64,000 nucleotides of DNA from Chrysopilus asiliformis (taxonomy: Eukaryota; Arthropoda; Insecta; Diptera; Rhagionidae). The notes under the pieces are model-generated. The model was not told the DNA's origin, made no database searches, and was given only the letters and a program-made list of their open reading frames with translations. Made by a program: the position numbers and the translations under genes. How positions within the stretch are numbered: position 1 is the first letter of the stretch; each line of letters starts with the position of its first letter. Below, one piece after another: positions 47,673-57,762 of this stretch. The DNA lies in assembly GCA_964034945.1 (NCBI GenBank), contig OZ035962.1, positions 79,071,942 to 79,135,941 on the forward strand. The letters run 5' to 3'.

Positions 47673-48219
47673 TGGTTCAACCACAGTGAAGGCGGCAAGC
47701 GGCAGCGGCGACGGCGGGCGGCATGGAGCCGCCACACATACCGCCGAGCCAGCTACAATGATAGGGGCACCGTCGGCATATGCTTCTGTCAAAATTGAAA
47801 CATCAAAACTTATTTAATTCGTCCGCTACTTCACTCTATTTATTTTCCTTGATGTCTATCCTTTTATCTTGAGGATGGGCTAAATCGTAGAGCATTGGAT
47901 TTCCTTTCACGAACTCGATTATTTTTTTCTCCGTTGTCGGCATCTTGCGAAATCAAAACGTCAAAAAAACTGCATAGAATGTGGCGCCGAATGTGGTGGT
48001 TGTCACAAAACAACAAAGAAAAATCGACATAGAATGTTGCGCCGAATGTGGTGGTTTTCGTAAAACATTTTGGGCGGCGGCGGCAAGTTTGACTTGGATT
48101 CAAACTCGGCGGCGAGGGAAAAAGTGCCGCTGTATTGTAGCACCTCTCGTTGCGCTAGGTTAGTGCAAAAAAAATGCCGCCCGCCGCTGCCGCTTGCCGC
48201 CTTCACTGTGGTTGAACCA
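47673..48219. mobile_element. PIF/Harbinger-like MITE, TSD TTA
   Basis: Terminal inverted repeats of about 50 bp start TGGTTCAACCACAGTGAAGG and continue CGGCAAGCGGCAGCGGCG, flanked by TTA on both sides (47670-47672, 48220-48222). The interior is less AT-rich and contains a tandem near-duplicate around CATAGAATGTGGCGCCGAAT (about 47972 and 48027). 547 bp. A 3-bp TTA target fits PIF/Harbinger. Open frames on both strands overlap the arms and are not genes. Confidence 0.75.
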
Positions 48220-48479
48220 TTAAGCGAACCACATCTGGTCAGTTCGAACGCACAATCTACATTATTGCGTTCGTCGTGATTCGCGTGCATTCGGTGAGAG
48301 TGTGGTGCGGATACCATGGTCGCCGGAGAGGGGTTGCACTTAATTTGTTTTACATGTTAATTTTTGTATGAATTTATTTTTATTTAAAGGGGTTACCTTC
48401 TGGCCGCTAAAATAAAACAATTAATAAATAAAAAAAAGGAAAATTATTAACAAAACTGTTCTAAGATTAATATAAGATC

Positions 48480-48650
48480 CGTTTCAGGGAAGTTCACGAG
48501 GATGTCCGTGTATTTGTCTGTCGATCTGTCAGTATGTCATTTTGTTAGTCTTCATCTCATGTCAAATTACTTTAGAACGAATTGATCTAGCGACTTAAAA
48601 ACTTTTGTGAATGAGTTTTACACAAATTGAATTTTTTTACCAAACTTTTG
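48480..48650 (+). repeat. (GTCY)n family fragment
   Basis: Carries GATGTCCGTGTATTTGTCTG, CGATCTGTCAGTATGTC and ACGAATTGATCTAGCGACTT, matching the array-plus-GACTTGAAA module order of the divergent copy near 21.7 kb, but degraded. Confidence 0.5.
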
Positions 48651-48699
48651 AAAAAATGCCGTTAACTTTAACGAGTACTCCTCGGTGTTATAGCTCTCA

Positions 48700-48995
48700 A
48701 AGAGCCTGGGCCTCCTCAATTGAGATTCTCATAACAATTTTCTTCTCTGCTCCGCACCTACAGTTTTACATTGGTTGCGAACCATGCACGAATCACGACA
48801 TTTGTAAGGTTTTTGCAAGCCATCAACAGCACGTTGCAAGCCATCAGCAGTAGAGACCGTGATAGCAATCTGGACCGATGATGTCGTTAGCAATAAGCGG
48901 TGACTATCACTACTCATTTCGTAAAGCAAGTTGAGTGGACTTGAAGTCACAGCGTTCCACAGTCGGGAATTGAACCACCGACCTCAACTGCTTAC
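48700..48995 (-). repeat. tRNA-derived SINE-like sequence, 5'-truncated
   Basis: On the minus strand GGTCGGTGGTTCAATTCCCG resembles a tRNA T-arm with a Pol III B box (GGTTCAATTCC). It is followed by about 250 bp of body (TGTGGAACGCTGTGACTTCA, then an internal near-repeat TGATGGCTTGCAA). The A box would lie where copy G of the (GTCY)n element begins (about 49000), so the head is missing or displaced. A body fragment recurs at about 44650-44710. Confidence 0.45.
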
Positions 48996-49000
48996 CATAG

Positions 49001-49270
49001 GCATGGCTCAATTTTGTTCGTTCAAGAACTTAGCCTTGCTATTTACTGAAAACGAAAATATGCAAAATTTCAAGTCTCTAACTCAATACTTTCGAAAGTT
49101 ATGGTGTTCACGGACAGACAGACGGACGGACCGAAGACCGGACAGAGGGGCGGTCATGCAAAAATCTTTTGTCATCCCAAACACCCTGGTGTAGTTCATT
49201 TTTGTGTCCGATGATTGGTTCGATGCGTTACAGACGGTATAATAAATCTAATTTACTGCAATATGATGAT
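49001..49270 (-). mobile_element. (GTCY)n element, copy G, partial
   Basis: Reads TTGTTCGTTCAAGAACTTAG, CAAAATTTCAAGTCTCTAAC, a short array (GGACAGACAGACGGACGGAC), AAAAATCTTTTGTCATCCCA, then the block that in other copies precedes TAGTATAC. It has no tandem units, so the copy is truncated at the left. Confidence 0.7.
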
Positions 49271-51403
49271 ATATTGAAAATTATCAATGGTTGGTACTTT
49301 CGAATAACCATAATATACATATATCAAATTCCCTAAAATCTTGAAATTGTCGAAAAAAATATTTTATCATGATTCAAACTGAAACTACCAGCGAAACTAA
49401 AGTACAGTTTGTATTTTTTTTTTAAATTGTAAATATTAATTAAAAACTAGCTAGGAAATTTCTTAGTTGTTAACAAATCTTTAATTTTCTTTAATAAAAA
49501 CGTCTTAAAAATCACAACAATTACTTTCCAACGAAATTAAAGATTTTAAACCATAATGGCTTTCAAAAATCGGACTTATAGAATCCTGCTTTCCACCAAA
49601 ATTTTTAAATTAATCATTCTTTAACATTTACCAATTCTCCAGCCACTAAATGGTTTTCTAATCAAAACAATTTTACAAAAAGCCACTTAGAAACCTAACC
49701 AGAATCTACTTAACATTAAGCGCGGAAAATTTAGCGTTCAAATTAAAATTTCGTGCTTCTAACACCTGGAAAACTTCATCACATTCAATTGCAATCAGAC
49801 GAAACTAATGCATTTGCAAGCTGCTGCATCTTTAGCCATTTAAACACTCCAAAAATCTTTGGTCCAGAAATCCATCAATTCATGACTGAGTATTCTTCCA
49901 TTTTCAGGATTATTGAAAGAAATTTCAGAAATGATAACCGTAACAAATTACCACGACAGCTCTGATCGAAAAAGGAAACTGATCCCGATATCCTTAGAGG
50001 AGTTTGAAAAAGAAAACTAAAGCCATCAGAATTAAATCTGAACATGATCTGTCTTTTAAAGGCGATGCGGAACAAATTGTGGGTGATCTTTGATTTTTAA
50101 GGAATATTAAAATTTTTAAAAAAGCATTTCTTTTACTGATAATTCTCAAAACCAAGTAAAGGGAATAATTAAAATTTTAATTCAAATATTATTTAAACAA
50201 AAACATATAGTTTCAGAAAAAAAAACTTTATGCGCCGTGAACAAAAGTTTTGGGTAAAGAAATCTGGCTAAAAATGGTGATTTATGAATTACAACAATAA
50301 TTCAACACCCTAAAAATTGCAAAACATAAAGTATTTTCCCTACACAATGGCGCTGTTTGTTCCGCTAACATGAAAGCATGCAATCTCGTGCATTATTAGT
50401 AGAAAGTCATTTTTCCAATTTTTCCAAAATTTTATTGTGCTGATGAGTCGTAAATTTCTATCCTGAAGATACTTTTGTCTAATAACACATCTTCAGACGC
50501 CCTAGCACCATCGGTTTCTTCAAAAAGGATGTGTCCGTGTGTCTAGAAAAATGTTGAGTCGTCCCGAGGCGAGGATAGAACACCATTAGCACGTGTGGTG
50601 TTATGTGAGGTCCTTGTCGGCATCCTTTTAGAACTAACAAAATTGGGTGGTATTCATTCCGAGTTGGTTTAAATCTCATCATATCCTACTAATGTTGGCG
50701 GCTTTTTCAATCGTGGAACATCCCAGGCGCTTCGATTGTGGTTTTTAGTTCTTTAATTTTATATTCCCAATTTTGGAAAATCACATTTTTCCAAGCTGCT
50801 TTAACTGATCATCATAGAGTAGGCTCTAATTGAGGTAATCATTAGGTGTCTTCAAACATGTTGCTTAAATTACTTAAACAATTAATGGAAACAAGCCAAT
50901 CAAAACTGTGTTTCCTTAAAAATGGTTATAATTTTTTATTGTGTTTTCTTCCAAAAATTGTCATAATAGTTTTGCACAATTTGGAAGTGGCTCACTCTAC
51001 CCCAAAGTCTAAACTTTATATAACTTAAAAAAAAAGATTTTTGTACATACTTAATTAAGTAGCCCGGACGGATCGTCACAAATTAAAATTTCTCTTTTAA
51101 TTGAAAGAGTTGCACGAAATCTACTATTGATTCTGATTTTCGAATATAAGCGAGAAAGTTACCGCCTTTAGTGAACGACACAACAAAAATTTAATTTCCA
51201 CAGCTGTAGTAGAGAACGTGTCTAGCGGTCACTTAAAAAACGAACGCAAAAATTTCGTAAATTCTTTAAAAAATATTTTCAAACTAGGGCAAAAAACCAA
51301 TTGAGGTTAGTTACATTGTCGGGAGAATTCGTCAAGCTCCTGTAAAGGGGACGCCAAAATGTTTTTTTTTTTTTCAGTTTTATTCGGGGAATTATCATTA
51401 AGG
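49271..51403. other. Non-genic stretch
   Basis: AT-rich sequence without paired repeats or recognisable proteins. The short frames at 49753-49965 and 50479-50682 lack support. Confidence 0.4.
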
Positions 51404-51575
51404 GGCTTTAATCCCAATTCCGACTAACGATTGCGATTACAAAGCGATTACGATTGAAGCTTCTCGACTAATGAGATCAAAACTTTCAACGATAGGAAAA
51501 TGAAAGCTTTGATCTCATTGGTCGGGCAAGCTCAATCGTAATCGCAATCGTTAGTCTAAATTGGGCTTTAGATAT
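51404..51575. mobile_element. Near-palindromic MITE
   Basis: Two ~75-bp arms, in opposite orientation, with blocks CGACTAACGATTGCGATTAC, CGATTGAAGCTT and CCAATGAGATCAAAGCTTTC. The loop is only a few bases (around GATAGGAAAATG). RNA from it would fold into a long hairpin. Confidence 0.8.
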
Positions 51576-52234
51576 CGTTAATCACTAATTTGATGTCGAG
51601 ATGAGCGATGTCGGAAGTACTCATATCGGAGTATTTATAGGGGAGACCGGGGCTTGTATTAACAAATTTTGAAGATTGGGTCATATTTTTTTAACAAGTA
51701 ACATTTTTGATATTGTTTTTATATCTAGCCATACTATAGTTATTCAGGTATCTTAAGAAATAAAAAAAAGTTTCAACCAGGTAGTCACTATATGAAAAAA
51801 AAATAATTTTTATGAAAAAATGTCATCTGTTAAGTTTTAACAGTGATGGGGTTAGTATTAATATAAGTTTTAACATGGAAATAATTAAAAGAAAAGATTT
51901 TTTTTTCACGAAAATTATAAAATCAACAAAATAAATATCCTTTTAAATTCAAATATATTATTTATCACAAAAACTAATAAAATGAACCAAATAAATATCC
52001 TTTTCAAGGAACATAAATTGACAAAAAAAAATTAAGTCGTTTTAAAAAACAAAAACAATTATAATTATCTAAAAAAAAAGGTTTCAGCGAAGCTTTTTTG
52101 TACATAATTTGTATCTATAAAAACATAGTATGAGAATTCTTACTCTATGTTGTCATCATCAGTATGTATTAACATGTGATAATTCTTGCCCCATGGGTTT
52201 GTTATTTTGGCCCTTTTCTTTCCCGTAGTCCCAT
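51576..52234. other. Non-genic stretch left of the large transposon
   Basis: AT-rich; no genes or repeats supported. Its last bases, ending AT at 52233-52234, are the left target site of the EnSpm-like element. Confidence 0.4.
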
Positions 52235-52687
52235 CCCAACTAACAAACTCTCCAGACCAAAACTCTTACGAATTTTGAAATCTTCTCATTAAACTTTCTT
52301 AACACACTGGATACTCTCATAACATAGTTCTTGTAATGACACTCTAATTTTTTCTGATAGCGTTCTTTTTATAAGAGTATGACGCTACTAGAGCTACTGA
52401 ATCTTTTATCCTTATAGCAAGGCGATTTTTGAACTCTTGTAGCGAGCCTTTAAAAACTTATGTTCTCATTGTATATTTTTTATAAAGTTTTAACACTTAA
52501 AGAGTTTAAAAATGTTATGAGCAGTTAAATCGTATGATTCTCATAAAAACGCGGTTGTAAGAGTTTAAGTATAAAAATACTTGTTAAAATGCTCATATGA
52601 GATATAAAAGATTTAAACTCGCATAACAATACTGACAATTGTCAAAGTTCACATTGTATAACCATAATAGTTGTGTGTTAAAAAAAT
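52235..52687. promoter_or_regulatory. Left subterminal region of the EnSpm-like element
   Basis: Non-coding; carries repeated TCTCATAA (52316 and others), TTCTCATTAAA and ATAAGAGTATGA words in both orientations up to the transposase ATG. It must also hold the transposase promoter, though I see no clear TATA box in a fixed place. Confidence 0.6.
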
Positions 52688-55600
52688 ATGAGTTCGTTCA
52701 ATTGGAAGGGAGTTAAAAGATCCACGAACTTTCGGAGGAATATCCGGAATCGTTATTATAAATTAACTAATAGGCCCAATTTATCTAAAGGTGATTTATT
52801 ATCTGATTCATCGAATGATCTGTATGAAAAGTATATTCCTGCAGAGCAAAATAATTCAATTAACACGCAAATTTTGTCGAATAAAAACCAAGATAGAGGT
52901 TTTTTTGCTGAAAATCTGATGTCACCATCGCAAGTAAGTCTAAATTAAAATAAACGAAACATAAAATTATTTATATTTATTTGTAGCCGTATGATTATGG
53001 ATATTCTGAACTACTAGATAGTAATGAAGAGTACGAGCTAATTGATTCAAATTTTCAAAAAAATTATGTTTTTGGGACAGAATTAAGGAATTGGGCAATC
53101 CAGTTTAATATAAGTCATCAAGCTTTAAAAAGATTGTTACAAATATGTAATAACCAGTGACGTTTCTTCTAAGGTGCGAGGGTGTTCACTGCACACCCTA
53201 CTGAAATCCAATATGTATCGGAAATCTATTGTTAATTAATTTCTTTTTTTTGTGCCAATTCTTTCGACAATTTACCAATGGCAATGGTTGCCTAAAGCAC
53301 CCGCACCCTACATTACCAACCTGTTTCTTTATCTTTCGATCTTTCGACCAACCAAGTGTTCTCCACTTTACAGCGAACCAAAGTAAAAATTGCTTGTGGC
53401 CTTCTTTCCTACTCGCCCCTTAGCGAAACACACTCGAAACGCAATACAGACTCTTTCGGTCGTTCGACCGACTCGAGTGTTCTCCAATTTACAGCGCACC
53501 AAAGCAAAGTAAAAACACATATGACTAAGTAAAAGTCTATAATAAAAAACGTTTCACCGCACACAAAGTTCACAAGAAGCAACCGCACACAACGATGAAT
53601 TTGGGTGCTCCAGAAAAAGCCGCACGGCGAACCGATGCGATGTTGCTTGCTGCTGGCCGCGATGCTGCGAAACCCGACAATAGAAAACCGACCATCGTAT
53701 GGCCGTTCGGCTGACGTGCTGATACGTGTGGGTGTGTGTGCCAAGCAAAACAGCAATATTGCTTGCTCACCAGCTCAGTCGGTTTCTGATTTTACAGGTG
53801 TTCAGTTGGCTTTTGTGTATGAGAAATAATTAATTTAATATTATGGCTTGTGAATGCGGATGCGCAATCGAAAAATTGTTTGAGAAACCATTTTCTCAAT
53901 TAAATATCGAGGAAAAATTGGATCTTCGTCTATCACGTCCCGGACGTGATTCTGGATAAAACTAAGAGTAGACGTCTTATCATTTAACAGAAACTTAATA
54001 TTGAACACCCTACTGAAAGCAGCACGCCACGTCACTGGTAATAACCGAAATATTGATGCACTGCCAAAAGATCCAAGGACATTACTACAAACACCAACTG
54101 TTACTGTAATTCAACCGGTTGGTTCGGCAGGCCAATATTGGCACCAAGGGCTTGTATTCTGTTTACAGCATTGCTTTGCTAATATCAAAGAATCATTAGA
54201 AATTTCCATTAATATCAACATTGATGGTTTACCAATATATAAGAGTTCAAGACAGGAATTTTGGCCCATTTTATTTAATATACACGAAAAGCCTAAAATC
54301 AAACCTATGATAATCGGAATATATTCTGGTAACGGCAAACCCTCTAGTCTCGAGTCATTTTTAAGACCGTTTGTGGATGAAGCTATAGACGTCTTGACCA
54401 ATGGAGTTACCATCAATAACCAACATAAAGTCACTGTGAAAATACGTTGTGTTATTTGTGACTCTCCAGCACGAGCTTTTATAAAAGGTAAAAAGTATTC
54501 TCATATATCTTACAATATTATAAAGATACGATATTGTTTATTAAATAAATATATAAATAGGCGTTGCTAATTTCAATGGTCAACACGGATGTCAAAAATG
54601 TGAAACAGTCGGAGAATATTCTCACGTTTCACATACCAATATTTTTCCCAGAACAGGATGTAGCAAAAGAACAGACGAGGGATTTCGAAAAAGGGTTTAC
54701 GACTCACACCATAAAACTTGCACTCCATTTGAAGAACTTCCCGGCTTAAATATGGTTGATGACTTTCCAGTTGCAGATTCTCTTCATTTGATTGATTTAG
54801 GCATCATGAAAAAGCTTTTAATTGGATGGAGGGACGGGAAATTTAACAACTTCCGGACAAAATGGAGTGCAAGAGAAACTTATTGCATTTCACAACAATT
54901 AGAAGATCTCAAAATGCCTTCAGAGCTTCACCGAGCTATAAGGGGGCTAGATTGTCTAGCACAGTGGTTCCCAAACTTTTTTGGCCCACGGACCCCTTTC
55001 ATAGTCAAAACTTGCCCACGGACCCCTTTTCATAGCCAAATCTTGCCCACGGACCCTGGGTGAAAAACCATTACATAAATGCATAATAGAAACATTACAA
55101 ATTTAACTTTGATGTCTTGAATGGTAAATGGTGACGTAAAAATAAAATATTTATAAAACATTTTTTTGAAGAAGTATTTATTGAAATTATAACTTTTGTT
55201 TTAAAATACAAAAAAAAATTAATGACTTGGATGAACCTGATGGGATGTTATGAGTGTATTTATGTTCAGCTCAATGTTTGTGAGTAGCAACCGCAAATCC
55301 CCACAAGTAGATACTAATTTCTAGTCGGTTTCTTTTTTTTGTGATGAGGCTCATAGCGGCACTGAATCTACGTTCTACCAAATAGGAAGACGGAAAAGCA
55401 ATCAACAGCTTCTGTTATTTATTGGGACCTCTCGCTGTTTTTCTTATCAAAATTACAGCTTAATAGAAACTTTTAGGGAAATACCTGTTATTGGAAGTAT
55501 TGGCCATCACTGGCCACTACTTTGTCCCATCTCTCTAGTAGCATTTGGATTCCCCTCCCGAAAAACGAAGCGTCTTTTGAGGCAATCCAGGAATCGACCC

Positions 55601-55698
55601 AGTTTTTCGCGTTCTCATAACAACGGAAGTGCTGGTCCGTCAGGCTATTGCTCATCGACCGGAACAGGTAGTAATCCGAAGGGGCGATGTCTGGAGAG

Positions 55699-55730
<32 letters not shown>

Positions 55731-57651
55731 GCTTTCAAGGTATGCCTTAACCTGCCTTGAAACGTGAGGCCGTGCATTATCGTGCTGCAGGATGACCTTA
55801 TCGTGCCTTTTTGCATATAGCGGCCGTTTTTCCCTTAAGGCCTCACTCAGACGCTCTAATTGAAGCCGATAAAGGTCTCCTGTGATGGTGTTATTTGGTC
55901 TTAGCAGCTCATAATAGACCACACCCAGCTGGTCCCACCATATGCAGACAAGGAGCTTAGAGCCATGGATGTTCGGCTTGGCCGTGGACGCTGACGCATG
56001 TCCAGGCATACCCTACGACTTCCTCCTCTTTGGATTATCGTATCGAATCCATTTTTCATCCCCTGTCACTATGCGATGGAGGAAACTTTTGCGCTTTTGC
56101 CGCTGCAGCAACTGTTCGCACGTGAGCAGACGCCTTTCAATGTCGCGAGGCTTCAGCTGATAGGGGACCCAATAACCCTCTTTCTGGATCATTCCTATTG
56201 ACTTTAACCGTTTTGAGACAGTTGTGTCGTCAACTCCTAAAGACTCTCCCAGTTCAGCTAAAGTCTGGCACGGGTCCTCAAAGAGTAACGCCTCCAGCTC
56301 CTCGTCTTCGATTTTTTTGGCGCCCCAGTGCGTTCTTTATCCTCCAGGTCAAAATCACCGTTTTTGAAGCGTCGATACCAATCTCTGCATGTTGTTTCCG
56401 ATAAGGCATGTTTTCCGTATGTCTCCTTCAAAATCCTGTGAGCCTCTGCTGTAGATTTCTTTAGAAAAAAATAATGCAGCAAGACTCACCGCAAACACTC
56501 TTTTTTCGGAACAAAACTCTCCATGGTTAACTCGATTGCACAACAAATTGTTTATGCGCCAGCGAGACGAAATGCTCGGAATTCCTCACTAGCTCATCGC
56601 ACTTCTAAACGGATGCGTCACCCCCAGAAACTGTACGCAGATAGGACCGGAAACGCCATCTGTTCTCAAACAGCGAGAACTTATTCAAGGTCCCAATATT
56701 TTAACTTCCATATTAATAAAAATGTGTCACAATTTTTTTATTTTATTTGAAACCTTGCGCGGACCCCCTGACGTTCTTCAGGGACCCCCAAATCAATTTT
56801 AATTTTCCACGGACCCCCTGAATGATCCCGGGGACCCCTGGGGGTCCGTAGGGACCACTTTGGGAACCACTGGTCTAGCACATTGGAAAGCCTTGGAATA
56901 TCGTACATTTTTATATTATGTAGGAGTTGTAATTTTGAAAGATCGTTTACCGCGTGACGTCTACCAGCATTTCCTTGTATTTTTTTGTGCTATCACAATA
57001 TGTTCTTCAACCGAATATATAAAATATCTCAATTTAGCTGATACATTGATGCACCACTTTATCGAATACTACAGGGATATATATGGTGAGTGGCATATGA
57101 CCAGTAACATTCATAACCTGTCGCACCTTGTTGATGACGTAAAAAGATTTGGTATTTTGCCCACATTTAGTGCTTATCCATTTGAAAGCAAATTGTATCA
57201 GATAAAGAACATGTTACGTAATGGCAGTAATGCTTTAGCACAAATAGCCAGACGACTAACTGAATTTAGTCATTTGCAAATAAATAGTGACTTGATCATT
57301 GAAAAACAGACGACTTTAAAAAATAATACAGTTCATCATATTAACGGATTCAAGTTAAGCCCACAAAATCACGACAAATGGTGTCTTACAAACGAAAATG
57401 ATGAAGTGGTATGTATGAAGAGTGCTTTATTAGTTAATGAAGAAATATTCATTATTGGCGCCAGTTTGCAACATAAAGAAATGTTTTTTGAGAAACCAAT
57501 ACGTTCTTCATTTTTCCATATATATTCTTCAGATTGCAAAGAAAATTCTACCCGTTTATATAGCATAAAAGACATCAAATGTAAACTGGTTCCTGTGAAA
57601 TACAACACAGGTGTAACTGTTTTTATTCCGTTGCTGCATACTTTTCAGTAA
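52688..57651 (+). CDS. tnp2-like (EnSpm/CACTA) transposase, frame intact but interrupted by two hAT insertions
   Basis: Exons: 52688-52933; 52987-53154 continued at 54046-54487; 54561-54961 continued at 56881-57651. Introns of 53 and 73 bp have GT-AG ends (GTAAGT...TTTGTAG; GTAAAA...AATAG). With both hAT elements and one TSD copy each removed, the coding length is 2,028 nt, exactly 675 codons plus TAA, with no stop or frameshift seen. Motifs: RNWAIQFNISHQALKRLL (~115-135), then LPKDPRTLLQTP, a Cys-rich CQKC block (~296), LHLIDLGIMKKLLIGW (~360), HWKALEYRTF at the second junction (~420), and HNLSHLVDDVKRFG...YPFE (~495-520), the region comparable to DUF4218 of plant tnp2. It would cut and rejoin element ends in the nucleus. 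ATG at 52688 chosen as the first in frame after the subterminal repeats. Family match is from memory. Not expressible as it stands unless the insertions are spliced. Confidence 0.88.
53155..54037. mobile_element. Non-autonomous hAT element in transposase exon 2
   Basis: Starts CAGTGACGT and ends with its inverse, with further matching AGGGTGTTCA blocks inside both ends. Flanked by GTAATAAC at 53147-53154 and 54038-54045, a perfect 8-bp duplication. 883 bp, somewhat richer in G+C than the host element, without a transposase frame. The host reading frame resumes exactly after one TSD copy. Confidence 0.95.
55422..56696 (-). mobile_element. Mariner element inside the hAT
   Basis: Ends TTGGGACCT and, inverted, TTGGGACCTTGAATAAG, next to TA dinucleotides on both sides (55420-55421, 56697-56698). 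The left end lacks about 10 bases that the right end has before CTCGCTGTTT. 1,275 bp, the usual mariner size, with one transposase frame on the minus strand. It is the innermost, hence the last, insertion of the nest. Confidence 0.88.
55488..56524 (-). pseudogene. Mariner transposase with three lesions
   Basis: Starts at ATG (56522-56524, MESFVPKKECLR) and ends in ...KVVASDGQYFQ then TAA at 55488-55490, a full-length frame. Helix-turn-helix part (STAEAHRILKETYGK, WYRRFKNGDFDLEDKERTGA), then VTGDEKWI, HDNARPH and YSPDIAPSD. The last two catalytic Asp are 34 residues apart (D,D34D), as in mariner, and the text resembles the cecropia/mellifera-type subfamilies. Lesions: TGA after residue 12, a one-base loss in an A run near residue 73 (GAPKK), and TAG (56013-56015) just before GMPGHAS. 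The TAG, and probably the TGA, replace Trp codons. Elsewhere the frame reads through, so decay is modest. Confidence 0.92.
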
Positions 57652-57762
57652 AAAAATAATTTTTTTTGTGTTTTGTGTAATATTAATTATATTTTAAATG
57701 AAACATAAACAAATTCAATTAAGTAATAAAAAAGTATAAAAAATAAACGTAATTTTTTCTTT

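Larger units (their letters stand above)
54962..56872. mobile_element. Non-autonomous hAT element in exon 3, carrying a mariner
   Basis: Starts CAGTGGTTCCCAAA and ends with its inverse, flanked by GTCTAGCA (54954-54961, 56873-56880), a perfect 8-bp duplication. Just inside both ends are repeated CACGGACCCC/GGGGTCCGTAG words. Minus the mariner it is about 636 bp with no transposase. The CAGTGGTTC... terminus is a common hAT type. Confidence 0.95.

Noticed and set aside
47864..48317. Frames of 60-104 codons on both strands
   Set aside because: They span the GC-rich Harbinger-like MITE arms and are not consistent with a single gene.
52235..52246. 3-bp target duplication for the EnSpm-like element
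   Set aside because: Flanks read ...CCAT and ATAA...; only AT (2 bp) is duplicated, and because AT is palindromic the TIR could equally be one or two bases longer.
53409..53829. Several overlapping frames of 60-115 codons within 53.4-53.8 kb
   Set aside because: All lie inside the non-autonomous hAT element and conflict with one another; higher G+C there explains the lack of stops.
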